Positions 8,533 to 16,917 of a stretch of 64,000 nucleotides of DNA are shown here, piece by piece. Numbering within the stretch: position 1 is the first letter of the stretch; each line of letters begins with the position of its first letter. The notes below the pieces were generated by a model that searched no databases, was not told the DNA's origin, and saw only the letters and a program-made list of their open reading frames with translations. A program made the position numbers and the translations under genes. Source of the stretch: Pseudomonas sp. HS6 (GTDB lineage: Bacteria > Pseudomonadota > Gammaproteobacteria > Pseudomonadales > Pseudomonadaceae); assembly GCF_023375815.1 (NCBI RefSeq), contig NZ_CP067412.1, forward strand, positions 3,410,001 through 3,474,000, given 5' to 3'.

Positions 8533-9912
8533 ATGAAACAGCCCAAACCGAATTTTTACAACCTGGCCTGGCGTTGGCATTTTTATGCCGGATTGTTCGT
8601 CGCGCCATTCATGGTGATGCTGGCCCTGACCGGCATGATTTACCTGTTCAAGCCGCAGCTCGATTCGCTGATGTACAGCAGCCTGCTGAACGTCCCGGCC
8701 GGGCATCACACCGTGCCGGCCGATAATTTGCTGCAAAAGGTCAAAAGCGCTTATCCACAGGGACAGGTCACCCAGTACCTGCCGCCCGCGAACGCCGAGC
8801 GCAGCGCGCAATTCGTGGTGAAGAATGCCGGCCATGAGCTGAACGTGTTCGTCGATCCATACCACGGCGACATCCTCGGCGAGCAGGATGCCAAGCAGAA
8901 TCTGCAAGCGCTCGCCCGGGCGATCCACGGCGAATTGATGATCGGCACCGTCGGTGACCGGCTGATCGAACTCGCCGCCGGTTGGGGCGTGGTGCTGGTG
9001 GTGTCCGGGGTTTTCCTGTGGTGGCCGCGAGGTCAGGCAGCCGGAATTCTGTGGCCACGTCTGAACAGTCGCGGTCGCGTGTTGTGGCGTGACCTGCATG
9101 CGGTCACCGGATTCTGGGGCGCCGCGTTGTTACTGGTGATGCTGCTCAGCGGCATGACCTGGACCGGCTTCTGGGGCAAACAGTACGCCCAGGTGTGGAA
9201 CGTGTTCCCGGCGGCGATGTGGGACAACGTACCGACCTCCGACGTCGAGGCCGGCAGCCTCAACAACGCCGCGCGCCAGACCGTACCCTGGGCCATGGAA
9301 AATACGCCGATGCCGATGTCCGGCGACCACGCCGAACACATGGCCCACGGCGGCATGCAACACGGCCCCGCCGCGCCGATCATCAGCCTGCAAGACGTGC
9401 AGAACATCGCCATCGAGCGAAAGGTCGAGCCGGGCTACAGCATCACAATGCCGACCACCGCCACCGGCGTGTTCACCATCGCCGTATTCGCCGACGACCC
9501 GCGCAACGACGCCACCCTGCACATCGATCAGTACACCGGCAAGGTTCTGGCTGACGTGCGTTTCGAGCAATACGGAGCCGTCGCTCGGGCCACCGAGATC
9601 GGCGTGATGCTCCACGAAGGTAAGATGTTCGGCACTTTCAATCAGATCATCGTGCTGCTGATCTGCCTGATGATCCTGCTCAGCGCCGTCAGCGGCGTGG
9701 TGATCTGGTGGAAGCGTCGCCCGCAAGGAAAGTTCGGCGTACCACCGCTGCGCCACGATCTGCCGAAATGGAAAACCGGCGTGGCGATCATGCTGGTTCT
9801 CGCGGTGGTGTTTCCACTGGTGGGCGCTTCGCTGGTGGTGGTGTGGTTGCTGGATCGGTTGTTGCTGTCGCGTCTGGGCCGTCAAACTGAATCTGCCTCA
9901 ACTTCATCATGA
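8533..9912 (+). CDS. PepSY-associated membrane protein with His/Met-rich periplasmic loop
   Basis: A 459-residue inner-membrane protein of the PepSY/PiuB-like family (COG3182 type), members of which are often encoded beside TonB receptors and are suspected metal or flavin reductases. It opens NLAWRWHFYAGLFVAPFMVM; further membrane segments lie near residues 145-165, 190-212, 372-395 and 420-445, with PepSY domains between them (LNVFVDPYHGDILGEQD; LHIDQYTGKVLADVRFEQYG). Residues about 256-279 are rich in His and Met (MPMSGDHAEHMAHGGMQHG), which fits copper. The ATG at 8533 is preferred to the GTG at 8530. It follows oprC after 80 bp and ends at a good terminator. Confidence 0.85.
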   Translation: MKQPKPNFYNLAWRWHFYAGLFVAPFMVMLALTGMIYLFKPQLDSLMYSSLLNVPAGHHTVPADNLLQKVKSAYPQGQVTQYLPPANAERSAQFVVKNAGHELNVFVDPYHGDILGEQDAKQNLQALARAIHGELMIGTVGDRLIELAAGWGVVLVVSGVFLWWPRGQAAGILWPRLNSRGRVLWRDLHAVTGFWGAALLLVMLLSGMTWTGFWGKQYAQVWNVFPAAMWDNVPTSDVEAGSLNNAARQTVPWAMENTPMPMSGDHAEHMAHGGMQHGPAAPIISLQDVQNIAIERKVEPGYSITMPTTATGVFTIAVFADDPRNDATLHIDQYTGKVLADVRFEQYGAVARATEIGVMLHEGKMFGTFNQIIVLLICLMILLSAVSGVVIWWKRRPQGKFGVPPLRHDLPKWKTGVAIMLVLAVVFPLVGASLVVVWLLDRLLLSRLGRQTESASTSS

Positions 9913-9949
9913 AACAGGCGAGATGCGCGATCTAGACAGATCTTTAAAC

Positions 9950-9977
9950 TGCCGGGGCTTAAACTCCGGCATTTTTT
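9950..9977 (+). terminator. Rho-independent terminator of the copper operon
   Basis: An 8-bp stem (TGCCGGGG with CTCCGGCA, one G-T pair) with a 6-base loop is followed by TTTTTT, 37 bp after the PepSY stop. Confidence 0.85.
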
Positions 9978-9980
9978 AGT

Positions 9981-9993
9981 GTTACTGTATAAC
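9981..9993 (+). promoter_or_regulatory. Candidate Zur (zinc uptake regulator) box
   Basis: GTTACTGTATAAC matches the core GTTATANTATAAC of gammaproteobacterial Zur boxes at 11 of 13 positions. Its TATAAC half could also serve as the -10 element, so Zur would block the promoter directly. It lies 82 bp before the TonB receptor. The P. aeruginosa counterpart (PA2911-PA2914, as I recall) is reported as induced by zinc shortage, which supports the reading. It is inferred from pattern alone. Confidence 0.55.
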
Positions 9994-10009
9994 GCAAATT
10001 TGCTGCTCT

Positions 10010-10053
10010 GCCCGCAGCCATGCACTGTCATGAGCCTGCGGGCTTTTCTTTTG
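10010..10053 (+). terminator. Terminator-like hairpin in the leader of the TonB receptor gene
   Basis: A perfect 8-bp stem (GCCCGCAG with CTGCGGGC) with an 18-base loop is followed by TTTTCTTTT. It lies after the candidate Zur promoter and only about 22 bp before the receptor ATG. A transcript from that promoter must read through it, which suggests attenuation or release of a short leader RNA. The copper operon already has its own terminator upstream. Confidence 0.6.
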
Positions 10054-10074
10054 AAGAAGTGATTCACCGCCCCG

Positions 10075-12201
10075 ATGAACAAGTACCTCTTGTCCAGCCT
10101 CTGTCTGTTCGCCCTGAACAACAATGCCCACGCCGACAACGCCCCGCTGACGCTGCCCACCGGCACCATCACCGCCGTGGTCAATGACGACCAGACCGTC
10201 AGCCTGACCACGCCGACCAGCGCTGGTTCGCGCCTGAACCTCACGGCCATGGAAACTCCGGCCAGCGTCGAAAGCCTGAGCGGCGAGCAGGTCCGCGCCC
10301 GTGGTGATCGCAGCGTGCAGGACGCGGTGTCGCGCAGCACCGGCATCAGTCGCACCGGCACGCCGGGCGATGGCGGCACTTCGTTGCAGTCCCGGGGTTT
10401 TACCGGGCAGAGTTCGGTGATGCAGTTGTATGACGGCAACCGCATGTACACCGGCATGGGCACCGTGACCTTCCCGGTCGACACCTGGTCGGTGGAGCGC
10501 GTCGATGTGCTGCGCGGCCCGGCTTCAGTGCTGTACGGCGAAGGCGCGACCGGCGCGGTGGTCAACGTGATACCGAAGAAACCGTTCGAAGGTGAAATCG
10601 AAAACCACGTGCGCGTCGGCTACGGCTCGTTCGACCGCCAGCAGCAGGCGTTCGACAGCGGCGGTTCGCTGACCGACACCCTGAGCTATCGCCTCAACCT
10701 CAATCGCCTGCGCAGCAACGGCTGGGTCGATCGCGGCGACTCGTCCAGCGACTTCATCAGCGCCGCCCTGCGTTGGCAGGCCACTGACGATCTGGCCTTC
10801 ACCCTGGCCCACGATTACGGCGATCAGCGCCCGCAGAACTATTTCGGCACACCACTGATCAACGGCCAGTTGAAAGCCAGCCTGCGCAACAAGAACTACA
10901 ACGTGCGCGACGACAAGCAGCACTACAACGATCAATGGACGCGCCTGACCAGCGACTGGCAGATCAACGATGCAGTCAGCGCCAGCAACGAGCTGTACTA
11001 CCTCAAGGCCCAGCGCCGCTGGCAGAACGCCGAGAACTACAACTTCAACGCTGACAGCCAGCAACTCAGCCGCAGCGGCTACTTTGGCATCGGCCACAAA
11101 CAGGAACAGGTCGGTGACCGCCAGACCTTCACCTTCAAGCACTCACTGTTCGGCCTCGACAGCCAGACCGTGACCGGTGTCGACTACAACCGCATTCGCT
11201 TTCAGCTCAACAGCAACTCGCCGTTTAATGACGTATTGCCGAACGGTCAGCCGCTGGATCTGTATCACCCGCAAACCGGTTATTTCGAGAGCCGCAATCC
11301 GTATCGCGATCAGTTCGATAGCACCACCAAGCAGATGTCGGTATTCGCTGAAAACCGCACACAACTGAGCGAGCGCTGGTCGCTGGTGACCGGTGTGCGC
11401 CGCGACTACGTGCACGTGGATCGCAACAGCCTGGTCGACGGCAGCCAGAGCGACAAGACCCTGACCGGCAACAACTGGAAGGCCGGCCTGGTGTTCGCGC
11501 TGACGCAGGACACCTCGTTCTACGGTCAGGTCGCCACCAGCACCGATGGCATTGGCGGTTTGATTTCCCTGAGCCCGAGCCAGCAGCAATACGGCTTGTC
11601 GACCGCGCGGCAAACCGAAATCGGCCTGAAGCAGTTGTTCTGGGATCAGCGTGGCGAATTCACGCTGGCGGCGTATCGCATCGTGAAGAAGAAGCTGCTG
11701 ACCGACGATCCGGGCAACCCGACGCTCAAACAGCAGGTCGGGCAGCAATCGTCGAACGGTCTGGAAGCCAGCCTCGATCTGCAACTGCCGCACGCCTGGC
11801 AGCTGCAAGCCAACGCCGCGATCGTGAAGGCCAAATACGACGATTTCGAAGAAGTGGTCGGTGGCGTGCCGGTGTCGCGCAATGGCAATCGCCCGGTGGA
11901 CGTGCCACGTCGCACCGCCAATCTGTGGCTGAGCAAGGCGCTGACCGATGATCTGAAGGCTGGTGCCGGCGTGCGTTATGTCGATGCGCGCTACGCCGAC
12001 ATGGCCAACCGTAACGAGCTGCCGAGCTACACCGTGGTCGATGCAACGCTGTCGTGGAAAGCCCTGCGTAACACCACGCTGGGGTTGCAGGTGAACAATC
12101 TGTTTGACCGGACATACGCGCAAAGCCAATACAATGAGGGGCAGCAGTGGATTCTGGGGGAACCTCGTTCGTTCTTTGTCACGGCTGATTACACCTTTTG
12201 A
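10075..12201 (+). CDS. TonB-dependent outer-membrane receptor (metal or metallophore)
   Basis: A 708-residue TonB-dependent receptor of the siderophore type. It has a signal peptide (residues 1-20, ending NAHA), a plug domain (METPASVESLSGEQV; SRGFTGQSSVMQLYDGNRMY; VDVLRGPASVLYGEGATGAV) and a barrel ending in the terminal phenylalanine (FFVTADYTF). No N-terminal signalling (STN) domain is present, so it does not drive its own sigma factor. It is followed by an ATPase, binding protein and permease that would take the substrate across the inner membrane. The substrate is unknown: the family suggests a ferric siderophore, the cob neighbours suggest a corrinoid, and the Zur-like box suggests zinc or a zincophore, which I favour. 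Confidence 0.88.
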   Translation: MNKYLLSSLCLFALNNNAHADNAPLTLPTGTITAVVNDDQTVSLTTPTSAGSRLNLTAMETPASVESLSGEQVRARGDRSVQDAVSRSTGISRTGTPGDGGTSLQSRGFTGQSSVMQLYDGNRMYTGMGTVTFPVDTWSVERVDVLRGPASVLYGEGATGAVVNVIPKKPFEGEIENHVRVGYGSFDRQQQAFDSGGSLTDTLSYRLNLNRLRSNGWVDRGDSSSDFISAALRWQATDDLAFTLAHDYGDQRPQNYFGTPLINGQLKASLRNKNYNVRDDKQHYNDQWTRLTSDWQINDAVSASNELYYLKAQRRWQNAENYNFNADSQQLSRSGYFGIGHKQEQVGDRQTFTFKHSLFGLDSQTVTGVDYNRIRFQLNSNSPFNDVLPNGQPLDLYHPQTGYFESRNPYRDQFDSTTKQMSVFAENRTQLSERWSLVTGVRRDYVHVDRNSLVDGSQSDKTLTGNNWKAGLVFALTQDTSFYGQVATSTDGIGGLISLSPSQQQYGLSTARQTEIGLKQLFWDQRGEFTLAAYRIVKKKLLTDDPGNPTLKQQVGQQSSNGLEASLDLQLPHAWQLQANAAIVKAKYDDFEEVVGGVPVSRNGNRPVDVPRRTANLWLSKALTDDLKAGAGVRYVDARYADMANRNELPSYTVVDATLSWKALRNTTLGLQVNNLFDRTYAQSQYNEGQQWILGEPRSFFVTADYTF

Positions 12202-12214
12202 CTCACTGGCCCTG

Positions 12215-12498
12215 CCCTCATCCTAGCCCTCCCGAAACGTCGGACCGCCCGGAGGGAGAGGGGACTGACCGAGGTGTTTGGGCAAGTTACACCGACTTGA
12301 AATACCGAGTTGAACTCAGGATTTGAAGAGCATAAAGCTCGGCTCCCTTCCCCTCTCTGGAGGTGAGGGGACTGACCGAGGAGTTTGGGCAAGTTGCACC
12401 AACTTGAAATACCGAGCCGAACTCAGGACTTGAAGAGCACGAAGATCGGCTCCCTTTCCCCCTCGCCCCCTCTGGGGGAGAGGGTTGGGGTGAGGGGG
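12215..12498. repeat. Composite intergenic repeat with two 107-bp tandem units
   Basis: This fills the gap between the receptor and the ATPase. Two units starting GAGGGGACTGACCGAGG at 12258 and 12365 are about 90 percent alike over 107 bp. The ends are inverted copies of a CCCTCA...CCCTC / GAGGG...TGAGGG palindrome. The first palindrome has an unusual loop (CCCGAAACGTCGGACCGCCC) shared with the repeat at 24.2 kb. It resembles small non-autonomous elements of the P. fluorescens group. Confidence 0.8.
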
Positions 12499-12547
12499 AT
12501 GGATCTACCGGAAAAAACACAGAAATCGAGATCACACTGAACGCTCT

Positions 12548-13336
12548 ATGACATCACTCACCCTCACCCATCTCGCCTGGACACCTCTGGGCCACGGCCA
12601 CTGTCATCACCAGTTCCAGCTGCGTGACGCCTCGTTGCAAGTGGCCGCCGGTGAGTTCGTCGGGCTGATCGGACCCAATGGCAGCGGCAAGACCAGCCTG
12701 TTGCGCTGCGCCTACCGCTTCAGCCAGCCGGAACACGGCGAGGTCAAACTCGATCACCACAACGTCTGGAAACAATCCTCACGCTGGTGCGCGCAACGCA
12801 TCGCCGTGGTCTTGCAGGAATTCCCCGACGCCTTCGGCCTGACCGTCGAAGAAGTGGTCGCCATGGGCCGCACGCCGCACAAGGGCCTGTTCGACGGCGA
12901 CACACTGGAAGACCGCCAACTCGCCACCCAGGCCCTCAAATCCGTGGGCCTCGATGGCTTCGAAGATCACGCATTCGCCACGCTGTCCGGCGGTGAAAAA
13001 CAACGCGTGATCCTCGCCCGCGCCCTGACCCAGCAACCGCAACTGCTGATTCTCGACGAGCCGACCAACCACCTCGACCCGCGCTATCAGCTGGAACTGC
13101 TGCAACTGGTCAAGCGGTTGCAGATCGGCACGTTGGCAAGCATTCACGACCTGAACCTGGCCGCCGCGTTCTGTGACCGTTTGTATGTGATCAATCACGG
13201 TCGCATCGTCGCCAGCGGCACCCCGCAACAAGTCCTCACCGTCGAACTGCTACGCGACGTGTTCGGCGTCGAAGCGCTGATCGATTCCCACCCTCTCCAC
13301 GGCTACCCGCGAATCACCTGGATAACCCGACCATGA
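12548..13336 (+). CDS. ABC transporter ATP-binding protein, FecE/BtuD type
   Basis: A 262-residue ATPase of an iron-siderophore/cobalamin-type importer. Walker A GPNGSGKT is at residues 42-49, the signature LSGGEKQR near 146, Walker [13 protein letters not shown] near 166, and the switch histidine in [10 protein letters not shown]. Residues 15-21 read GHGHCHH, a small histidine/cysteine cluster unusual for this family that could bind a metal. It follows the TonB receptor after a 346-bp repeat-filled gap and overlaps the next gene by 4 bases. Confidence 0.9.
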   Translation: MTSLTLTHLAWTPLGHGHCHHQFQLRDASLQVAAGEFVGLIGPNGSGKTSLLRCAYRFSQPEHGEVKLDHHNVWKQSSRWCAQRIAVVLQEFPDAFGLTVEEVVAMGRTPHKGLFDGDTLEDRQLATQALKSVGLDGFEDHAFATLSGGEKQRVILARALTQQPQLLILDEPTNHLDPRYQLELLQLVKRLQIGTLASIHDLNLAAAFCDRLYVINHGRIVASGTPQQVLTVELLRDVFGVEALIDSHPLHGYPRITWITRP

Positions 13337-14280
13337 CTGTGCGTTCTCTGCTCTGCCTCGCTCTGTTGCTGGGCACCACCCAAGCCTTCGCCGAGGCCAC
13401 CAAGTACCCGCTGACGATCCACAGCTGCAACCGCGAAGTGACCTTCAAGGAAGCGCCGAAACACGCGGTCAGCCACGACATCAACATGACTCAGATGATG
13501 CTCGCCCTCGGCCTCAAGTCGAAGATGGCCGGCTACAGCGGCGTCAGTGGCTGGAAGTCGGTGACGCCTGAAATGCAGAGTCTTCTCGACGGTCTGCCGG
13601 AGCTGGCAGCCAAATACCCGTCGGTGGAAACCCTGCTCAACGCCAACGTCGACTTCTTCTTCGCCGGCTGGGATTACGGCATGCGCGTCGGCGGTGATCT
13701 CACGCCGCAGACCCTGCAACCGCTAGGCATTAATGTCTATGAGCTGACCGAATCCTGCGCCTTCGTGATGAAGCGCCCCGCCGCGACGCTGGAAGACACC
13801 TACAACGACCTGCGCAACCTCGGCAAAATCTTCGACGTGCAGGACCGCGCCAACGCGCTGATCGCCGACATGCAAGGTCAGGTCGCGGAAGTCCGCAAAG
13901 ATCTGCCCGCCGAGAAACCACGGGTGTTCCTGTACGACAGCGGCGAAGACCGCGCCATGACCTCCGGCCGTCTCGGCATGCCGCAAGCGCTGATCGACGC
14001 CGCCGGCGGGCGCAACATTCTCGATGACGTCGAAGCGAGCTGGACACGGGTCAACTGGGAAACCGTGGTCGAGCGCAATCCGCAGGTGATCGTCATCGTC
14101 GACTACAGCGAAATCACCGCCGAGCAGAAGATTGAATTTCTGCTGAAGAACAAGGCGCTGCAATCGGTGGACGCGATCAAGAACCAGCGTTTCATCGTCA
14201 TCCCTTACGTGCAGGCCACGCCGGGGATCGACAACGTGCTCGCGGTTGAAACCCTGGCCAAAGGTTTCCACGGCGAATGA
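13333..14280 (+). CDS. ABC transporter periplasmic binding protein, FecB/BtuF type
   Basis: A 315-residue class III binding protein (BtuF/FhuD fold). A signal peptide covers residues 1-20 (LLLGTTQAFA), followed by the domain start PLTIHSCNREVTF. The backbone-helix family signs are present: APKHAVSHDINMTQMMLALGL near residue 36 and the C-terminal VERNPQVIVIVDYSE. Its closest-looking relatives are iron-complex and cobalamin binding proteins; the ligand cannot be read from sequence. It is coupled by 4-base overlaps to the ATPase and the permease. Confidence 0.9.
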   Translation: MTVRSLLCLALLLGTTQAFAEATKYPLTIHSCNREVTFKEAPKHAVSHDINMTQMMLALGLKSKMAGYSGVSGWKSVTPEMQSLLDGLPELAAKYPSVETLLNANVDFFFAGWDYGMRVGGDLTPQTLQPLGINVYELTESCAFVMKRPAATLEDTYNDLRNLGKIFDVQDRANALIADMQGQVAEVRKDLPAEKPRVFLYDSGEDRAMTSGRLGMPQALIDAAGGRNILDDVEASWTRVNWETVVERNPQVIVIVDYSEITAEQKIEFLLKNKALQSVDAIKNQRFIVIPYVQATPGIDNVLAVETLAKGFHGE

Positions 14281-15287
14281 TCAATCGTCGCTACGGCTGG
14301 CTGCTGATTGCCCTCAGCGCGGTGCTGCTGGTGTCTTGCGTGGTGTCGCTGGGCTTCGGCCCGGCGCGGGTGCCGGTGGACGTGGTGTGGCGGATTCTGC
14401 TGCACAAACTGTTCGGCCTCGGCATGCCGGACTGGAGCGCCGGCCAGGAACACATCGTCTGGCTGATCCGCGTGCCGCGCATGTTGCTCGGGGCACTGGT
14501 CGGCGCCGGGCTGGCCTTGATCGGCGCGGTGCTGCAAGCGGTGACGCGTAACCCGCTGGCCGACCCGCACCTGCTCGGCGTCACCTCCGGCGCGACCCTC
14601 GGCGCAGTGATCGTGGTGCTGCACGTCGGTGAGATCGTCGGCCTGCTGACGTTGCCGATTGCCGCGTTCATCGGCGCGTTGTTGAGCATGTTCCTGGTGC
14701 TGGGCATCGCCAACCGTCACGGTCGACTGGACAGTGATCGCCTGCTGCTGTGCGGGGTGGCGGTGTCGTTCGTGATGATGGCGATCGCCAATCTGCTGCT
14801 GTTCATGGGCGATCATCGCGCCAGTTCCGCGGTGATGTTCTGGATGCTCGGCGGCCTCGGCCTGGCACGCTGGGAATTGCTCGCTGTGCCGGCACTGAGC
14901 GTGTTGCTCAGCTTGATTCTATTGATCGGTATGGCCCGCCCGCTGAACGCCTTGATGGCCGGCGAACAGACCGCCGTCACCCTTGGTCTGAACGCGCGGG
15001 CGGTGCGTCTGCGAGTGTTCGTGATTGCCTCGCTGATGACCGGGGTGCTGGTGTCGATCAGCGGTTCCATCGGTTTTGTCGGGCTGATGGTTCCGCACAT
15101 TGCCCGGCGCCTGATCGGTGCCGAGCACCGGCGTCTGTTGCCGGTGTGCGTGTTGCTTGGCAGCGTTTTCCTCGTCTGGGTGGACGTCGCCGCACGCACC
15201 CTGATCGCACCGGAAGACCTGCCCATCGGCGTCGCCACCGCAGCCCTCGGCGGCCTGTTCTTCATCGGCCTGATGCGCCGCCGCTGA
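14277..15287 (+). CDS. ABC transporter permease, FecCD/BtuC family
   Basis: A 336-residue permease with about ten membrane helices. It contains the FecCD landmarks RVPRMLLGALVGAGLALIGA, LQAVTRNPLADPHLLGVTSGA and the late SGSIGFVGLMVPHIARRLIG, the coupling region that touches the ATPase. One permease gene is enough for a homodimer, as in BtuC2D2. It is the last gene of the receptor-ATPase-binding protein-permease unit and overlaps the binding-protein gene by 4 bases. Confidence 0.93.
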   Translation: MINRRYGWLLIALSAVLLVSCVVSLGFGPARVPVDVVWRILLHKLFGLGMPDWSAGQEHIVWLIRVPRMLLGALVGAGLALIGAVLQAVTRNPLADPHLLGVTSGATLGAVIVVLHVGEIVGLLTLPIAAFIGALLSMFLVLGIANRHGRLDSDRLLLCGVAVSFVMMAIANLLLFMGDHRASSAVMFWMLGGLGLARWELLAVPALSVLLSLILLIGMARPLNALMAGEQTAVTLGLNARAVRLRVFVIASLMTGVLVSISGSIGFVGLMVPHIARRLIGAEHRRLLPVCVLLGSVFLVWVDVAARTLIAPEDLPIGVATAALGGLFFIGLMRRR

Positions 15288-15294
15288 ATCCTCC

Positions 15295-15319
15295 GGGTGC
15301 GCCCCAATCTGGCGCACCC
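15295..15319 (+). other. Stem-loop after the metal ABC operon
   Basis: A perfect 9-bp stem (GGGTGCGCC with GGCGCACCC) and a 7-base loop, 7 bp after the permease stop. There is no T-run, so it may protect the 3' end rather than terminate. The halves resemble NtrC half-sites, but the spacing is 2 bases too long for a standard site. Confidence 0.5.
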
Positions 15320-15412
15320 CGCTGCACCTTTGCATGCAACACGTCCCCTCGTGGTGCGCCGACTCTGCGCGCAACCGCTCTAAACCGACATTTCCCTGCT
15401 CAAACCCGACCG

Positions 15413-15427
15413 GGCACAGCCCTTGCA
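15413..15427 (+). promoter_or_regulatory. Sigma-54 promoter of the urt operon
   Basis: GGCAC-agccc-TTGCA has the invariant GG and GC doublets exactly 10 bases apart, as sigma-54 (RpoN) requires. It lies 66 bp before the urtA ATG. Urea transporter genes are usually switched on by NtrC under nitrogen limitation, which fits. No clean NtrC palindrome was found upstream. Confidence 0.72.
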
Positions 15428-15492
15428 AAACACCCTTCAGTCGTTCGCATCTGCCAACCATAAAAAACTTTAACGTTCGTGGAGATCGCACA

Positions 15493-16758
15493 ATGAAGCG
15501 TCGCAGTTTGATCAAGGCTTTCACACTCACGGCATCCATTGCCGCGATGGGCATGACCTGGACGGTACAGGCCGCCGAGACCATCAAGGTCGGGATTCTG
15601 CATTCGTTGTCCGGCACCATGGCGATCTCCGAAACATCACTCAAAGACATGGCGTTGATGACCATCGACGAGATCAATGCCAAGGGCGGCGTGAACGGCA
15701 AGCTGCTTGAACCGGTGGTGGTCGACCCGGCGTCGAACTGGCCGCTGTTCGCAGAAAAGGGCCGGCAGTTGCTGACGCAGGACAAGGTCGCCGTGGTGTT
15801 CGGTTGCTGGACGTCGGTGTCGCGCAAATCGGTGCTGCCGGTGTTCGAAGAACTCAACGGCCTGCTGTTCTACCCGGTGCAATACGAAGGCGAAGAGATG
15901 TCGCCGAACGTGTTCTACACCGGCGCCGCGCCGAACCAGCAAGCGATCCCGGCAGTTGAATACCTGATGAGCGAAGAAGGCGGCGGCGCCAAGCGCTACT
16001 TCCTGCTCGGCACCGACTACGTGTACCCGCGCACCACCAACAAGATCCTGCGTTCGTTCCTGCATTCCAAAGGCGTAGCGGATAAAGACATCGAAGAGGT
16101 CTACACCCCGTTCGGTCATAGCGACTATCAAACCATCGTCGCCAACATCAAAAAATTCTCGGCCGGCGGCAAGACTGCTGTGATCTCCACCGTCAACGGT
16201 GACTCCAACGTGCCGTTCTACAAGGAACTGGCCAACCAGGGCCTGAAGGCGACCGACGTACCGGTGGTGGCATTCTCGGTGGGCGAAGAAGAACTGCGCG
16301 GCATCGACACCAAGCCGCTGGTGGGCAACCTCGCAGCGTGGAACTACTTCGAGTCGGTGGAGAACCCGGTGAACAAGAAGTTCGTCGATGACTGGAAAGC
16401 CTACGCGAAGAAGCACAACCTGCCGGGCGCCGACAAAGCGGTGACCAACGATCCGATGGAAGCCACTTACGTCGGTATCCACATGTGGGCGCAGGCGGCG
16501 GAAAAAGCCAAGTCCACCGACGTCGACAAGGTCCGCGAAGCCCTCGGCGGCCAGACCTTCGCCGCGCCATCCGGCTACACCCTGACCATGGACAAGACCA
16601 ACCACCACCTGCACAAACCGGTGATGATCGGCGAGATCCAGGCCGACGGTCAGTTCAACGTGGTGTGGCAGACCGAAGGGCCGATTCGAGCGCAGCCGTG
16701 GAGTCCGTTCATTCCGGGGAATGACAAGAAGCCGGAGTATGCGGTGAAGAGCAACTGA
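15493..16758 (+). CDS. urtA: Urea ABC transporter substrate-binding protein UrtA
   Basis: UrtA is the periplasmic urea receptor of the high-affinity ATP-driven importer. The 421-residue protein begins MKRRSLIKAF, which includes a twin-arginine-like RRSLIK motif, and is cut near VQAAE. Family marks include KVGILHSLSGTMAISE, VFGCWTSVSRKSVLPV and LLFYPVQYEGEE, typical of UrtA rather than amino acid receptors. The ATG is preceded by GTGGAGAT. It is the first gene of urtABCDE and is separated from urtB by a REPIN that may protect the 3' end of its message, since binding proteins are needed in excess. Confidence 0.96.
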   Translation: MKRRSLIKAFTLTASIAAMGMTWTVQAAETIKVGILHSLSGTMAISETSLKDMALMTIDEINAKGGVNGKLLEPVVVDPASNWPLFAEKGRQLLTQDKVAVVFGCWTSVSRKSVLPVFEELNGLLFYPVQYEGEEMSPNVFYTGAAPNQQAIPAVEYLMSEEGGGAKRYFLLGTDYVYPRTTNKILRSFLHSKGVADKDIEEVYTPFGHSDYQTIVANIKKFSAGGKTAVISTVNGDSNVPFYKELANQGLKATDVPVVAFSVGEEELRGIDTKPLVGNLAAWNYFESVENPVNKKFVDDWKAYAKKHNLPGADKAVTNDPMEATYVGIHMWAQAAEKAKSTDVDKVREALGGQTFAAPSGYTLTMDKTNHHLHKPVMIGEIQADGQFNVVWQTEGPIRAQPWSPFIPGNDKKPEYAVKSN

Positions 16759-16807
16759 GCCATGGGATGTCAGGCTTGAGCACAAGGCTTGAGCCTGACA
16801 CCGATCC

Positions 16808-16894
16808 TGTGGGAGCTGGCTTGCCAGCGATGGCATCACCTCGGTCCAACAGATGCACCGAGTCGCCTGCATCGCTGGCAAGCCAGCTCCCACA
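16808..16894. repeat. REPIN (inverted REP pair) between urtA and urtB
   Basis: Two inverted copies of the REP core (GTGGGAGCTGGCTTGCCAGCGATG and its complement) face each other over an 87-bp element. It lies inside the urt operon. Confidence 0.9.
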
Positions 16895-16917
16895 AAATCC
16901 AAGCAAGGCGACTCTCT

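Noticed and set aside
10020..10074. A leader peptide starting MHCHEPAG before the TonB receptor
   Set aside because: The His and Cys residues are tempting for metal-based attenuation, but the ATG lies in the hairpin loop, there is no ribosome binding site and the frame runs on into the receptor gene.
15295..15319. NtrC enhancer site upstream of urtA
   Set aside because: The dyad GGGTGCGCC-N7-GGCGCACCC resembles NtrC halves but its spacer is 2 bases too long, and its place right after the permease stop fits a 3'-end hairpin.
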